The notes: generated by a model from the sequence alone, not told the origin. Positions 21,283-35,973 are shown, numbered from the stretch's first letter. The stretch: 64,000 bases of DNA from Mycoplasma sp. NEAQ87857 (GCF_009792315.1 NZ_CP045542.1:992001-1056000); one strand, 5' to 3'. Program-made: numbers and translations.

Positions 21283-21989
21283 TGCAACCTGAAAGAATTC
21301 AAAAACTACTATCTAAAGCTGGTATAGCTTCAAGAAGAGAAGCAGAAAATTTAATTAAAGCTAAAAGAGTTAAAATCAATAATCAAATTGCTCAAATTGG
21401 TGATAAAGCTACCTTTAAGGACAATATTTTAGTTGATAATAAACCAATTCAAGAAGAAAACAAAGTTTATTTTGTTTTAAATAAACCACCAAAAACTATT
21501 TGTAGTTTAAAAGATAACTTCAATCGTAAAATTGTTACTGATTTAATTGATACACCTTATAAAATTTTCCCTGTAGGAAGATTGGATTATGATACTACTG
21601 GAGTATTAATTTTAACTAATGATGGTGATTTAGCTAATAAATTAATGCATCCTAAGTACAAAATTGTTAGAGTTTATCGTGCAAGATTAAATTCACCTTT
21701 AACTAAAATGGAATTAGCTAAGTTGAATAAACCAGTTATGATCAACAAAGCTTTTAGTAACCAAGATGTTATTCCAGTAGAAGGAACTAGCAAAACTTAT
21801 TTTGTAATTTTAACCGTAGGAACTTATCACCATGTTAAAAAATTATTCAAAACAGTTAATAAAGAAGTTATTAACTTAAAAAGAATTGAATTTGGTGGAG
21901 TTACTGTTAAAGGAATACCTGTAGGAGAATATCGTAAGCTTAATTTTAAAGAAATTAAGATTCTTAAACAATTAACAGCTGATAAGTAA
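21282..21989 (+). CDS. Pseudouridine synthase, RsuA/RluB family
   Basis: Converts a specific uridine of rRNA to pseudouridine. The 235-aa protein has an N-terminal S4 RNA-binding domain (ERIQKLLSKAGIASRREAE, residues 4-60) and a catalytic domain with the family motif VGRLDYDTTGVLILTNDGDL, where Asp102 is the catalytic residue. The later motif GTYHHVKKLFKTV corresponds to the family GxYHQVKRM segment. Whether the target is 16S (RsuA) or 23S (RluB) cannot be told from sequence alone. It is the last gene of the operon: start coupled to nadD-yqeK (TAATG), and a hairpin follows at 22001. Confidence 0.92.
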   Translation: MQPERIQKLLSKAGIASRREAENLIKAKRVKINNQIAQIGDKATFKDNILVDNKPIQEENKVYFVLNKPPKTICSLKDNFNRKIVTDLIDTPYKIFPVGRLDYDTTGVLILTNDGDLANKLMHPKYKIVRVYRARLNSPLTKMELAKLNKPVMINKAFSNQDVIPVEGTSKTYFVILTVGTYHHVKKLFKTVNKEVINLKRIEFGGVTVKGIPVGEYRKLNFKEIKILKQLTADK

Positions 21990-22000
21990 TATAAATTAAG

Positions 22001-22022
22001 CTTAAAATCATGTGATTTTAAG
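22001..22022 (+). terminator. Hairpin after the nusB operon
   Basis: CTTAAAATCA, TG, TGATTTTAAG: a perfect ten-base stem 11 bases after the last stop of the operon. The following U tract is weak (TCTTTAAAA), so termination efficiency is uncertain. Confidence 0.5.
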
Positions 22023-22216
22023 TCTTTAAAACCAAAATCTCATTTCTTTCCAAGAAAAATGAAATTATTTTCAAAAAACTTCGATATACAATTTTAAACT
22101 TTATAATACTTTTGATTTAGATAATTCATAATGTAATATTATGAATTTTTTTATTAAATTTAAATATACAAATTTAAATTTAAAGCCTTATTTCATCTTT
22201 TCTTAGATGGGGTCCA

Positions 22217-22240
22217 ATATATATATATATATATATATAT
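22217..22240. repeat. (AT)12 dinucleotide tract upstream of the giant surface gene
   Basis: Twelve uninterrupted AT units 114 bases before the ATG at 22354, set between CCA and AATGCTATGG. It lies in the region where the promoter must be. Such tracts change length by slippage and could alter promoter spacing. Confidence 0.85.
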
Positions 22241-22353
22241 AATGCTATGGTTTTAAAGATTTAAAAGAAAAGCTATATATAAAATATTTGTGATGTTCAT
22301 TGGTTATTTTATTTATATCTTTTTGTATATTTAACTTTATGAAAGGATATAAA

Positions 22354-25300
22354 ATGAAAAAAACAAAGTTATCGAAGAAAGTTCCTTTTGCAACAATTAC
22401 AGTGATGAGTGCTTTATCACCTTTAGCTTTAATTTCTAGTAGTAATGATAATTATGATGCAGCTACTAAAACTTATACAGATTTTTATGGGGATACTTTA
22501 TTAGGTAATAAGTACTTTTTTGATCAAAACAGTATTGATAAATATGTTGAGTTATCTAACACTAGACCACTTTTTGATGTAGATAACACTTTCTATAAAT
22601 TCAACAAACAATATATTGATTATTATAATTCTGGTAATAAAGATAAATACTTTAAAGAATATAATGAAAATGGCAAAAAAAGATATCTTTGAAGCTATGA
22701 TGATATTGATGGTATATCTACATACTATAAACCTGATTTATTAAACAATAATAATTCACAAGTTCAATATTTAAAAGATAATATTCTTAAAAACTATGAA
22801 GAAAGACATAATCTATCAACAGATAATACAACTGCTGCAATTAGAGAATTTAATGAATCAAGTAATTATAGAATCATTCATAAAAGTGATAATTTTGATC
22901 AAGAGATGTTTTCAACTTTTGCTGATAAAACATTTTCAAACCAAGGTGCAGCTCAATTAGTTAGAGTTGTTAGAGTTGATGATGGTGGATTAAATGCTCA
23001 AGAACAAACTTATAGATTTGAATTTGGTATGAATGTTACTAGATTTAGAGATCGAGCTTGAAAAGGTAATTTAACTAAATGAAACCAATTAATGAGAATG
23101 AGTATTATTTGATCAAATGATTTTGAACCTGTTTCACATCAAGATGTTGATGTAATTTGAACACCAGCAGATAACAATTATCAACCACATTTTAGCGGTA
23201 GAAAAGATTTTAAATTCCAATTAGAACCAAATAGACTTCAACCATTAAGACTAAATAGTCCTGATAATCAATATGGTTTAGGTAATCAAGGATCTACTTT
23301 ATTTAAATACTATGGTGATCAAAATAAAAATGGTGAAAGTTGAGATAATAAATATCAAGCAGTTCATTGAAATTCTAATGATAAATTAACTTTTGGTTAT
23401 ATGAAGCTAATTAATCGTTATCAAGATTTAGAAGGAAAAATACCAACAAATAATTACAATGCTATTGTTGGTACAGATGTTAAAGTTGGTTTAGATACAT
23501 TTCTTTCTTCATCACATACAGGTTTACGTCCAATTAATCGTGCTTTAGAAAATATTCCTATTGATATGAGTCAATATGCTAGACCTTTAAGTGAAACTTT
23601 TGGTAATGCTTTACAATTTTCATGAAACGCTAAAGATATAGCTCCTTGAGAACAATCTGGAACTAATATTTATATTACAATGAAGTTTAGAAAGAAAAAT
23701 TTCTGACATCCTTCACATAAAATTAATGGTGATATGTCATATATAGGAGCAACTAACTTATATTCTCAAGATGCTAATAGTTTACATAATGCAGGATATG
23801 TATCAGCTGCAAATTTCTGAGTTCATAGACGTACCACCAATAGACCTTTACCTGTAAAATTAGTTTCAAATAAAGCTAATAGTACTGATATTAAATTTAA
23901 CTTACCAATAGCTGATTATAACTATTATCAAAGCATAAATAATAAACTTGTTCAAGTTCAAGGAAGAATAAAAGATCCAAATCAAGATAAATATAGTGTT
24001 AATTCAAATCGAGAAGATATTGATCATTATGTAAAATCAGGTATAACTTTCCATGCTAGCTCTTTTAAAGATTGAGAACTTTGAGGTCCAAACCAGAGAG
24101 AAACAGGTATGTATAATCCAAACGAAAACCAACAATTTGTTTTTGCAGTACCTGGGGATATATCTGATAGTACTAGAAAATGAATTTTCCCAATCGATCA
24201 ATTGCAAGGTATAGGAAGAAGTGTTGCTTCGCTTAGAGAAATAGAATGAAATAGAGCATTAAAAGCTACATCTAAAACCACTGATAGAGATTACTATAAT
24301 GCATTTATGGGTGGAGGACCTAATGTTAATGCAGCTCCTAAGATTTTTAATGAGTACGATTTTGATTGAAATGATTTTTTCAAAACCACTTTTAATATTC
24401 AAAAACATTTAGATACCAAAGATAAATTCTTAACATTAAATCAAAAAGCTGACATTATTGCTAAAGCTGATAGTATTATTCAAAATTATGTTACTGAAGC
24501 TAAAGATCCACAAAACTTCAAAAATACCGATCATATAGTAGATGAATCAGGACACACAGTTGCTCCTTATGAAATCACTAATTATTCATCATACATTGCA
24601 AAAATGAAAGCAATTGAAAGCGAGATTAATGATTTAGTTGCTAAAAACTTTAGTGATTTAAGAGATGAAATTAATAATTTAGAATATCTAGGAGATAAAT
24701 TTAAAAAAGAATTTAAGGATGTTTTAGTAGAAAATTCAACAGTTGCTAATTGATCATTAGAAACTGCAGTTCATATTAAAGATAATGCAGCAGCTTTAAA
24801 TAAAAAAGCTAAAGATGCTTATGATGGTATAGTGGATGGAAACCAAATTGAATTTGGTTATAAACAGTATAGTGCTATTGAAAAAGCTCAAACAGTTGTA
24901 GGTGTAGCTTCTAAAATTGATGAAGCACGTTATCGTGCAAGATATCGTTTTTCAACAGAAGAGCCTAAAAAAGCTTATAGTGATGCAGTATGAAAATTAT
25001 TTGGTTTATTTGGATATGATCAAAATGGAAATAGACATCAATTAGTTCATTCACCTGAATTAACTGATTTTAATGTTTCTAATATAGCTCCTGTAATTAA
25101 TCAAATAGAAAAAGTAATAGGTGAAGCAAGATTAAAATTTAATTTATTAAATGGGCTAGATGCTATTAAAGACATTGATAAAATAGCTAAATTTGATTTA
25201 TTTAGTGAAGAATTAAAAGAGTTTTATATCAAAGAAGCATATGATAAAAGTGATTATAATGATACAAATAAATTAATTGCTAAATTAATCGAGCTTAATG

Positions 25301-28300
25301 GAGAACCTAATACCAATAGAACAGGTAAGCCATTATATGATGCAAATCAATGATTAAACTCTAATGATGAATCTAATACTAGGTTATCTAACAATTATAA
25401 ATACGCTGATACTAATAATCAAAATGCATATAATAAAGTCGTTAGTGATTTAAAAGCTTTATTTGATAATGATAAAAAGCTTAAATTATTAGATCCTAAT
25501 ACTCTTGAAAGACAAACTACTAAAGAACAATTAGATGTATTAATGGGTAATGATACTAAAGATGGAAGTATTGCTAAAGCTAAACACGATCTTAATGGTG
25601 ATGCAAATCTTAAAGATTTAGAAAATAAAATTGATTCTTTACAACATTTATCAGATTGATTAAAATCTCAATATAAATCTTGATTAACTACTAGATATGA
25701 AAAAATTGCTGGAGGTAGAGCTTTATGAGAAAAACTTCCACCGTTTGATCAAGCATTAGTTAGATTAATAGATAAATTAAAAGAGTATAAATCTAAAGAA
25801 AATGATGTAGTTTATACTCGTTCAACGAATAAAGCTTTAGTTGATGCTAAAGCCAACGAAATTAAAACTAAATTCCAAAATGGAGCTAATAGTGATTTAA
25901 GTAATTTATCAAGCTTTAAATATAATGTTGATAATACTGCAACTGAAACCGATGCTATAACCTCTGCTTTTGATGCATTACTTAGAGCAATGGATGGTAA
26001 AGAAGTATTTGTTAGAGAAAAACAAGCAGAAATTAATAATTTACATCACTTTAGTGATAATGCTAAAAATAAATTTAAAGGATTAATCACTAAAGAAGCT
26101 AGTGTTAATGATATAAATAACTTAATTAATAAACTTAAAGATTTAGATAATCAATCAAATGATTTAACTACTAATTTAACTGATGCTAAAAAGCTAATTG
26201 AAGGAGATACTTCAGTTGATCCAACTAAATTAAGCAATTATAATAATGCAAGTGATGGTAAAAAGAATGATGTTGTAGTAGCTTATGATAATTTCAAAGA
26301 TAAAATCAATGAAAATGGTCTTTATAGTGATAAATTATTTAATAATTTAGATAATGCTAATAAAGCTAATTCAATTGATACTATTAAGAATGATTTAAAT
26401 TCAGCTAAAGAAACATTAAATACTGCAATTAATAATTTAGATGGTAATACTAGATTAGCTACTAAATTACAAGAATTAAAAGATCAAATAGCAAAAGCTA
26501 AAACTATTTCTACTGATGCTTCATTACCTAGCGAAGCTAAAACTGAATTAGATAATTTAATTAATAGTGTTGAATCAACCTTAGAATCTCATAAAACTAA
26601 TATCAATGAATTGGAAAAAGATATTGAAAAAGTTAAAGATGCTATAGCTAAAGCTCAAGACGCAAAAGATAATAGCATTGATCAAGATAAAACTGATGCT
26701 AAAACAACTATTGAAGCATTAACTCATTTATCTACTAGTGCTAAAAAACATTTTACTGATGCAATTGATAAAGCTACTAGTCGTTTAGAAATACGTAATA
26801 AATTAAAAGAAGCTCAAGATTTAAATGATACTTATGCATCATTGATCCCAATTTTAACTGAAGCATATAATAAAATTGGTCAAAATAAAGATTCTAATGA
26901 GTTTCTTAATTCTTCAGATGATAAACAAAAAGCTTATAAAGATGCTTTAGCGGCTTTAAATACTTCAGTAATAGAAAATATTAATACTACTAATAACATT
27001 TTAGGAGTAAGCACAGATAAAACAAATGTTATAAGCTTAATTTCAAATTTATCAAATGCAATTAATGATTTAGATGGTAATGATAGATTGGCTAAATTAA
27101 AACAAAAAGCTAAAGATAAAATTAATTCATTAACTCATTTAAATAATGGTCAAAAAGATCATTTTATCAACCAAATTGATAGAGCTAATTTATTAACTGA
27201 TATTGATCCTTCAAAAGATATTGATGCTGTTACTAGTGGATCAATTATTGATACTGCTTCAAAATTAAATGATAAGATGCAAGAGTTAAATAATTATTTA
27301 ACTACTGAATTAGATCCAACATTAAAAAATAGAACTAGCGAAAATTATAAATTTGCTAATAATGATAAGAAAAATAAATTTGATCAAGTTTTAGATAAAG
27401 CATTAGATTTAACTTCTACTAATAGTGATAACAATGCTAATATAACTCAAGTTGAAAAAGTTTTAAATGATTTAAGAGATTCTTCAAGCAAACTCGATGG
27501 TTCAATTATCATTAATCAAGCTAGAAGTAATTTAGATCAAGCTATAGTTCAAGCAGAATCATTAATAAATAACAATGAAATAGATGATGAATTTCTAGAA
27601 GAATTAAATAATGCTATCGATCAAGCTAAAGCTAATAAAACTACTTATGTTGATGATATTGATAAATTAAAAGAAGCGGCTTTAGAGTTAAATCAAGCAA
27701 CAGTAAAAACCAAAGCTAATACAATTGTTAAACAAGCAAATAAAGTTATCAAAAAACTTCAAGATGCTAAATTAAATGATTATGTAGCTCATTTAGAAAG
27801 ATTAACTAATGAATTAGCTAATAATGCTCATAGTACTAGTGATTTAAGTTTATTAACTAATGCAATTAATGAAATTCACAATCAAATAGATACAGCAAAT
27901 GTAATTTTTGAAGCATTTGAAGTATTAAATAAAATCACAGCTAAAGCAAATGATTTTTATGCTCATGATTTAACTTCTGATCTTACTGATAATTCTAATA
28001 GTGCTTTAACTAACGGAGTTAAAGAATTAAATGATGCAAAAAATAATTTAACAGCATTAATTAATGTATCAAACAAAGTATTTGATCAAACTCAAACAGC
28101 TAATATTAAATCAACTACAAGTGATTTAAAAGCTAAATTAGCTACTGCAGTAGCTAATTTAACAACTAATTCTAATAGTAAAACTAATTTATCAGCTAAT
28201 TTACAAACAATATTTAAAGATTATATTAACAACTCTAACACTAGATATGATAATGCTTTAAGTGCTTATGATAAGATGAATAAATTAGATAATAAAATGA

Positions 28301-31300
28301 TTGAAGTTGATAAAACATTAACTAAACATCAATCAACTAATAATACTATTAAATACATTTTAAGTAAATCATCATTACAAAATGATTTTGATAATAATAT
28401 TAATTCACTAAAAGATTTAAAAGATTATATTAAAGATGAAATAGTAAATAAATATAGTAATTTAACTACCGATAATACTAATTTTGATAATTATTTATCA
28501 AAATTAAATTATGTAATTAAAAATATTGATACTTCATTTAATAATTTAAATGGTGAAACTAATTTGACTAATGCAACTAATAGTTTTATTGATGCATTAA
28601 AAAATGCCTTTATTACTAAAAAAGCATTATTAGATAATGGTTTTGGAGTTAATAAAGAATTTAAAGATCTATATAATAATTTAACTAATATAACAACTAA
28701 TAATTTAATTAAATATCTTGGAGAATTAAATGATGAAACATCATTTAATATTACTAATATTAGTTTAAATATTAATACTAAAGATGATTACAAAAAATTA
28801 CTAGAAGATACTAATAATTTAAATAAATTAGCTAAAAAAGCAGCTAAAAGCTGCTTAGATGATATATATGCTCAATATGATCAATTTATTAATTCATTAA
28901 ACGCTAATGAAAAAGACGTTATAAAAAATAAAAATCAAACATTTATTCAAGAAAAAAGTATTTTTAACGTTAGAATTAATTCAAAATCTAATCAACAAAT
29001 TATTACTAAAGCTAAAAAATTTGCTAGTGATTTATCTAAAATGAAGCTTGAAGTAATTAAATATAATGCTAAAGCTGAAATTAATTCATTAGAAAACTTA
29101 GATAGTTCATTAAAAACTGCAATTAATAATCAATTTGATTCAAAAACTGATGCAATTGAAATCAATAAAGTTAAACAAAATGCTAATAAATTAAATGAAG
29201 CTTATAATGATTTAAAAGCTACTATTATTAAATATAATCAAGCTAAAGCTAATAAATTATTATTTAATAATTCAGATCAAAACCTTAAAGATAATGCTGA
29301 TAATGCTTATAAAGTAATAGCAGAAGCAACAAATCCTTATTTAAATGATTTAACTAATATTAATAGTGCTAAAGGTTTAATTGATAATTTAGCTGATGTT
29401 CAATCTAAAACTAAAGCATTAAACGATGCAGTTGATGCGTTAAATGGTTTAGATAAACTAGCAAACTTTAAAGATTCAGTTAAAGCTAAAGTTGATGCTT
29501 TAACTCATTTAAATAACGCTCAAAAAGAAGCATTTAAAACTCAAATTGATCAAACTAGTGATTTAAGTACTTTAGTTGGATCAAATATTGATTTAAATAA
29601 TGTTCAAGAAGGATCAATTTTAGATCAAGCACATAAATTAGATACAGCAATGATGAATTTAAATAACTATTTAAATCCTGCAAATGATAATGATAAAGCA
29701 AATAGCATTATTTCTAGTTATAAAAACCATTTAGCAATTGAATATAAATATGCTTCCACTCAAACTCAAGATGCGTTTGATTTAGCAGTAAATACAGCTA
29801 GTGAATTATTAGATATAGAAAATGGAGCAAATAAAAATATTGCTCAAGTAACTGAGATATTAAATAATCTAAAAGATGCTAAAGCAAATATGGAAGCTAG
29901 TCAAGCTAAATTCATTAGTGATTTAACTAATGATTTAGATAATAGATTATCTAACACAATAGTGTCTAATCAAGGTAAGCAACACTTAAAAGATAATATT
30001 GTTAAAGCTATTTTTAACCTTAATAGTGATAATGCTAAAAAAGATGCTTTAGATTTAAAAGCTAAAGCAATTGATTTAATTAATAAACTTGATTTTATTA
30101 ATTCTAAAGTTAATAAAGTTGATAATGCAATTAACAATAATCCTATTTTTGATAATCCTAGATTTAATGAAATTGCTAAAGAAATTGAAGCTGAGTTAAA
30201 TAAAACTAAAACAGATATCCAAGCAATAATTAATAACTGAATAAATGGTGATGGTTCAAGCTATGATCCATTATTAGATGCCAATAGAGTATCAACATTA
30301 GAATTAAATACTGAATCAAACATTGATACTACTTCAAATGCAATTAAAAACATTAATAATAAATTATTTAACTTACTTCAATCATTAAAAAACTTAAATT
30401 ATAATGCTGCAAATAGAGTAGTTAAATCAAACTTAGTTTATGATTATTCAAAATTAGCTACCTTAAAAGAATTATTAAAAGATTTAATTGATCAAAATGC
30501 AATTGATCAATTAAATGACATTAATTTTAGTAATAATATTAATAAAGCTATTGAATTATTAACTACTAATAACAAATTAGATCAATTTAGAACTAAATTA
30601 AATATTAATGCAACTGATGATTTAATTACAGAATTAAATAAACAATTGAAAGCTAATAATAAATTTAAAGAAATTGTTACTAGTGTTTTAAATATTAATC
30701 CTGATGCTGCTCCTAGTGATATTAATGATATTGATAATTGAGTAAATAATATTATTGATAACAATTTAGATCATACTGAGTTTATTAAACACTTAGCAAG
30801 TTACTTTGAAGATGTTCAAGCAAATGATATTGCAGCATTAAAATCTAATTTAATTCAAGCAATTAAATCAGGGATGCCAAATGAAGCTACTAGTGATGCT
30901 CATAAATTAAAAAATAGTTTAATATTAGATCTTTCATTACCAAGTTTACAAAATAATTTAGATGCTAAATTACAAGATATCTTTAACACTATTTCAAAAA
31001 CTTATTTAAAAAATACTATTAATTCTAATAGTTTTAATAATTTAACTATTGATCAAATTAATGATTTTGTATTAGAGGTAGAAAATTCAAACTTTGATGC
31101 TTCAAAAATCAATTTAGCTGTTGATTATAATTTAGAAGTTTTAGCAGCAAAAATTAAATTAACTAATCAAGCAAATTCAATTAAAGCTCAATTAACTAAT
31201 ATTGATCCTTCTCAAGTAGCTATTATTAATGACGCTATTGATCAAATGGGTAATAATGCATTTAATGATTTAAATGATAATTCTGATATTGATACTTTAT

Positions 31301-34300
31301 ATAAAGAAGCAGAAACTAAATTAGTTAATGCAAAGAGCAATATTGATCAATTATTAACTAAAGTTCAAAGCTTTATTGATACTTTAAATAAAGCTATTGC
31401 AGTTAAAGAAACTCCAGTATATACCAATGCTTATAATTATTTATTTGGTGTTAAAAGTGATTCAGCAGCTAAACAAGCATTTGATCGAACAATCAAAGAA
31501 ATCTTAGAAAATAATGTTATATCAACTAATGATCTCAATCATAAATATTTAGCTAAATTAGTTAATTTAAATCCAGAATTATTATTTGTTAATAATGGAG
31601 CAAATATTAATGATTATCAAAGTGTAATTAAACCATTACAAGATTTAACCGATGAAATTAATCAAAGAATTAATAAACTTGATGGATTAACCTTATTACA
31701 AGAGTTTAAAGATACAAATATCAACTATATTAATAAACAAAATAGTTTTACTAATGAATTAAAAGATGCATTAATTGCTCAAAGTAATGCATTAGATACT
31801 AATGAAAAACTATATAGTTTATATAAATCATTGTTTAATTTAAGTCATAAAGCTGATCAATTAGTCCATTTAATTAACTTAAAATATAGTTTAATTAATA
31901 TTTATCACTGAAATAAAAATACTAATACTACAGCTGATGGAACTAATTTAAAAGAAGCAATTAATAATTATTTTGCAACATTAAACCAACCAAATAATTT
32001 ATTAAAAAATAATTTGGTTAATAAAGATGATCTTAATGCAATAAATCAAGCAATTAAGCAAATTTTAGATTGATATAACTTAGATAATAATAATCAAACT
32101 GGATTAAATGGAACTAATGAGTTTATTAAAGAAGTTAATAAAGAACTTAGTCATTTATATCAAGATTCAATTAATAATAAAGTTACTTTAGTAGAAGTAA
32201 ATGAAATTAAGGATGATTATTTAGCTAAATTAACTAAAGCAATTAAAGATAATTTAGCTAAAACTTGTGGCTTAGAAGATTCGTTATTTAATTTAAATAA
32301 AGCATTAATTGGAGCCAAACATAAGCAATATCATAGAATTTATAATGAAATTAAATTCTTAGAAGAAGAAAAAGCAAATTACACCAATACCTTTGATGAT
32401 ATTTATGAAAATGCTAAAGCTAAAGCCAAATTAAAAGCTTTAGCTACAGTAGTAGATTCTTGAATTGATGATATTTTAGTTGATCCAAGTTTATTAACTA
32501 ATAACTTAGTTGGTGAATTAAATAATGCTATAACAATGTTTAAAGATAAAGTTGCTTCAACTAATAGCATTAATGATCAAATAGCTAAATTACAAGCTTT
32601 ATTTGAAGCTTCGCAAGCTCAATTTAAAGATTTAGTTGATGCTAAAGCTAAATTAACTAAAGTAATTAATCTAGCAGATGAATATAAAGATAAAGTTTTA
32701 AATAATAACTTAAAAGATCAGTTAATTAATGAAATGAATAAAGCTAAAGAAGTATTAAAAACTACTGACATAGATCAAATTAATCATAAAACTAATGAAT
32801 TAGATAACTTATTAACTAAAGTTAAAGCGATTAATGAATTAGATATAGCTAAAGATTTATTAGAAAAAGTGAAAGATGATTCTAAATATCAAGATATTAA
32901 AGATACTTTAGACAAAGCAATAGATAATGCTAATAGTAAAAAAGATTCTAATGATACTAAAGAATTAATTGATGCTAAAAATGATTTAGATAACGCTATA
33001 GCTAAAACTAATTTAGATAAAACTATTACTGATGCTAAAGATTTAATTAAGGAACTGGAAAAAGAAAATCCTAAATACAAAGATATTATCAATGACTTAA
33101 ATAAAGTCATTGATAATAATTCAAATACTAATACTAAAGATATTATTGATGCAACTAAGGATTTAGCTAAAGAAATTGATAATTCTAAAGCTAAAAAAAC
33201 AATTATTGATGCTAATAATGTAATTGATGAAATCAATAAACTTCCTGAAGATCTAATTGATAAAGATACTATTAATAGTGATTTAAATAATAAGATTAAA
33301 GAACTAGATAAATTAATCAACGATAAAGATGCAAGTTCGAAAGATATTAATAATGCAATTAAAGATTTAGAAAAAGCAATCACTGATGCAAAAGCTAAGA
33401 TCGATAAAGCTAAATATGATGATTCAATTAATAAAGCTAATGACATTATTAATAATCCAAATATTGATTCAAAAATCAAAGATGATCTTAAAGATATCGT
33501 TGATAAAGTTAAAGATAATATTAATAAAATAACTGATCCAAGTTCTAAAGATTACATTGATGCTAAAGAAATTTTAGATAATGCAATTGAAAAAGCTAAA
33601 TTAAATGATGTTATTAATCAAATCAAAGATTTTATTAATAACAACGATAACAAAACAATTAATAATGAACTTGATAAAAATATTAAAGACTCATTAGATA
33701 ATATTGAAAATAAATCTACTAGTGAAATCAAAGATGCTAGAGAAAAATTAGAAAATGATTTAGCTAAAGCTAAATTAGATAAAGCAATTAAAGATGCTAA
33801 AGAGTTAATTAAAGAATTAGCTAAAGATTCTCCAAAATATGATGATTTAATTAATGATTTAAATAATCATATTGCTCAAAAAGATCATATTGATCCTAAT
33901 GATACCCAAGCATTAAATGATTTAGCTAATAAGATCAATAAAGCAATTAAAGATATTAAAGCTAATAAAGCTATCATTGATGCAAATATAGTAATTAATA
34001 AAGTTAATGAATCAAGTATTGATCAAGCAACTAAGGATCAAATAGTAGATAATATTAATCATTTAATTAAGGAATTAAATGATTTAAAAGATAATAATGG
34101 TTCAAAAGACGATATTAATAATGCAATAGATAATTTAAATCAAGCAATTAAAGATGCAGAAAAAGAAATTGATAAAGCTAACTACAATGATTCAGTAGCT
34201 AAAGCTAAAGAAATTATTAATAATCCAAATATTAAACAAGACATTAAAGATCAATTAGACAATGAATTAGCTAAGATTGATAATGATTTAAATGCTATAA

Positions 34301-35856
34301 CTGATCCAAGTTCCAAAGATTATATTGACGCTAAAAATAACTTAGATAAAGCAATTGAAAAAGCTAAATTAGATGATACTATTAATCAAATTAAAGACTT
34401 CATTGATCATTCTAAAGATGATTCAACTAATAGTGATTTAGCTAAAAATATTAAAGATGTATTAGATAACATTGATAATAAATCTACTAGTGAAATTATT
34501 GATTCAAATAATAAATTACAAAATGATTTAGCTAAAGCTAAATTAGATCAAGCGATCAAAGACGCTAAAGAATTAATTAAAGAATTAGCTAAAGATTCTC
34601 CAAAATATGATGAAATTATTGATCAGTTAAATAAAATTATTAGTAAAAAAGATACCCTAGATAACACTGATACTAACAAAGTTAATGATTTAACTAAAGA
34701 AATAACTAAAACAATCAAAGATGCTAAAGTCAAAAAAGCTACTATTGATGCAAATGACATTATTGCTAAAGTTAATGATTCTTCAATTGATAAAAATTCA
34801 AAAGATCAAATCATTAATAAAATTAATGATTTAGTTAAAGATGTTAGAGATACTAATAATGATAATTCATCAATTACAGATATCAATAATGCTTTAGATA
34901 ACTTAGATCAAGGTATCAAAGACGCAGAAAAAGATATTAATAAAGCTAAATACAATGATTCAGTAAATAAAGCTAAAGATGTTATTAATAATCCTATAGT
35001 TGATACTGATACTAAAGACCAATTAGCTAAAGATCTAAAAGAGATAGATAATAAGTTAAATGATGTTATTAATCCTAGTGCAAAAGATTATTGCGATGCT
35101 AAAGCAAAAGTTGATAAAGCTATTGCTCAAAGTAATTTAAATAACGAAATAACTAAAGCTAAACAAGCGTTAGATCAATTACAAAATAATGGCGACTTTA
35201 AACAATTACCTAATAATTTTGTTAAATCTATTACTGATAAAATTAATAATTTAATTAAAGATGCAGAAGATACTTTAAATAATAAAGATGTTTCAATTAA
35301 TGATTTAGATACCAAAGCTAAATCATTAAAAGATCAAATGGATCAAATTCTTAAAGAAGTTGCAGATAAAATTAATGCTTTAACCAAAATCATCAAGGAT
35401 GCAATTGATAAAATTAATGGTTCAAAAAATCTTGAACCTGAATTAATTCAATCAATTGTAGATAAAGCTAAAAACTTAGACAATGAACAAGATCTTAATA
35501 ATCTTGTTCAAGATACTAAAGATTTAGATGATTTAACTGGAGTATTTATTGATACATTAAATCAAGCTAAAGATCTTCAAAATGATGATCTTTATAATAA
35601 AGCTCCAATTGATAAGCAAAATAATTTAGATCTTGCAATTGATTTATCAACTAATAATAATCTATTAGGAAAAACTAATAAAGGTAATACTTTAAATAAA
35701 GATATTATTAAAGATACCATTGCTCAATTACAAAAAGCAATTAATGACATTAATAATCCAAATTCAAATAAACCTTGATACTTAATACCTGTTGGTATTT
35801 TAGGTAGCTTAGCATTTTGAGTTGGTGCAGTATTAACCAAAAAACGTAAAAAATAA
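22354..35856 (+). CDS. Giant GA/FIVAR-module surface protein (4500 aa)
   Basis: One open frame of 4500 codons with TGA as Trp. N-terminus: KKTKLSKK, a hydrophobic export signal (FATITVMSALSPLALI) and no lipobox Cys. Residues about 30-800 form a unique, Trp- and aromatic-rich region. From about residue 1090 on come helical modules: GA-like modules with the pattern I-x2-L-x-HL-(N/S) (for example near residues 1092, 1222, 1452, 1588 and 2377: INSLTHLNNGQKDHF, VDALTHLNNAQKEAF) and FIVAR-like helices (LNQAIKDAEKEID). Three long repeats lie at residues about 3550-4270. The C-terminus is one membrane helix (WYLIPVGILGSLAFWVGAVL) and TKKRKK, a classic anchor. Such modules are known from Ebh-type matrix- or albumin-binding proteins, so an adhesin role is likely but inferred. 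AAAGGA precedes the ATG by six bases. Confidence 0.9.
33010..35170. repeat. Three diverged tandem repeats of about 760 bp in the giant gene
   Basis: Segments beginning at about 33016, 33775 and 34540 encode collinear units of roughly 255 aa, recognisable by DAKELIKELAKDSPKYD, IDANxxIxKVN and INNPNIxxxIKDxL followed by DPSSKDYIDAK. The last two are the most alike. Spacing between successive starts is about 760-765 bases. Confidence 0.85.
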
Positions 35857-35862
35857 ACTTTT

Positions 35863-35893
35863 AAAACTTCTAAGTAGTGCTTAGAAGTTTTTT
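35863..35893 (+). terminator. Terminator of the giant surface gene
   Basis: AAAACTTCTAAG and CTTAGAAGTTTT around TAGTG, followed by more T, seven bases after the TAA. Confidence 0.88.
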
Positions 35894-35973
35894 ATTTAAT
35901 TTTAGGGGCCTTTAGTGCCCTGCGTTTCCCACTTTATACCTAAAATAAAAAACCGACCAGATACCCTAGCGAT

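Noticed and set aside
22217-22240. The AT tract as a replication origin element
   Set aside because: There are no DnaA boxes and no dnaA gene nearby. The position before a large surface gene suits promoter variation better.
32889-33479. A 196-aa minus-strand open frame opposite the giant gene
   Set aside because: It is Leu/Ser-rich, lies opposite Asp/Lys/Asn repeats and has no ribosome binding site. It is a shadow of the coding strand.
33010-35170. Possible CRISPR-like periodicity
   Set aside because: The repeat units are about 760 bp, translated and diverged. No short identical repeats with spacers are present.
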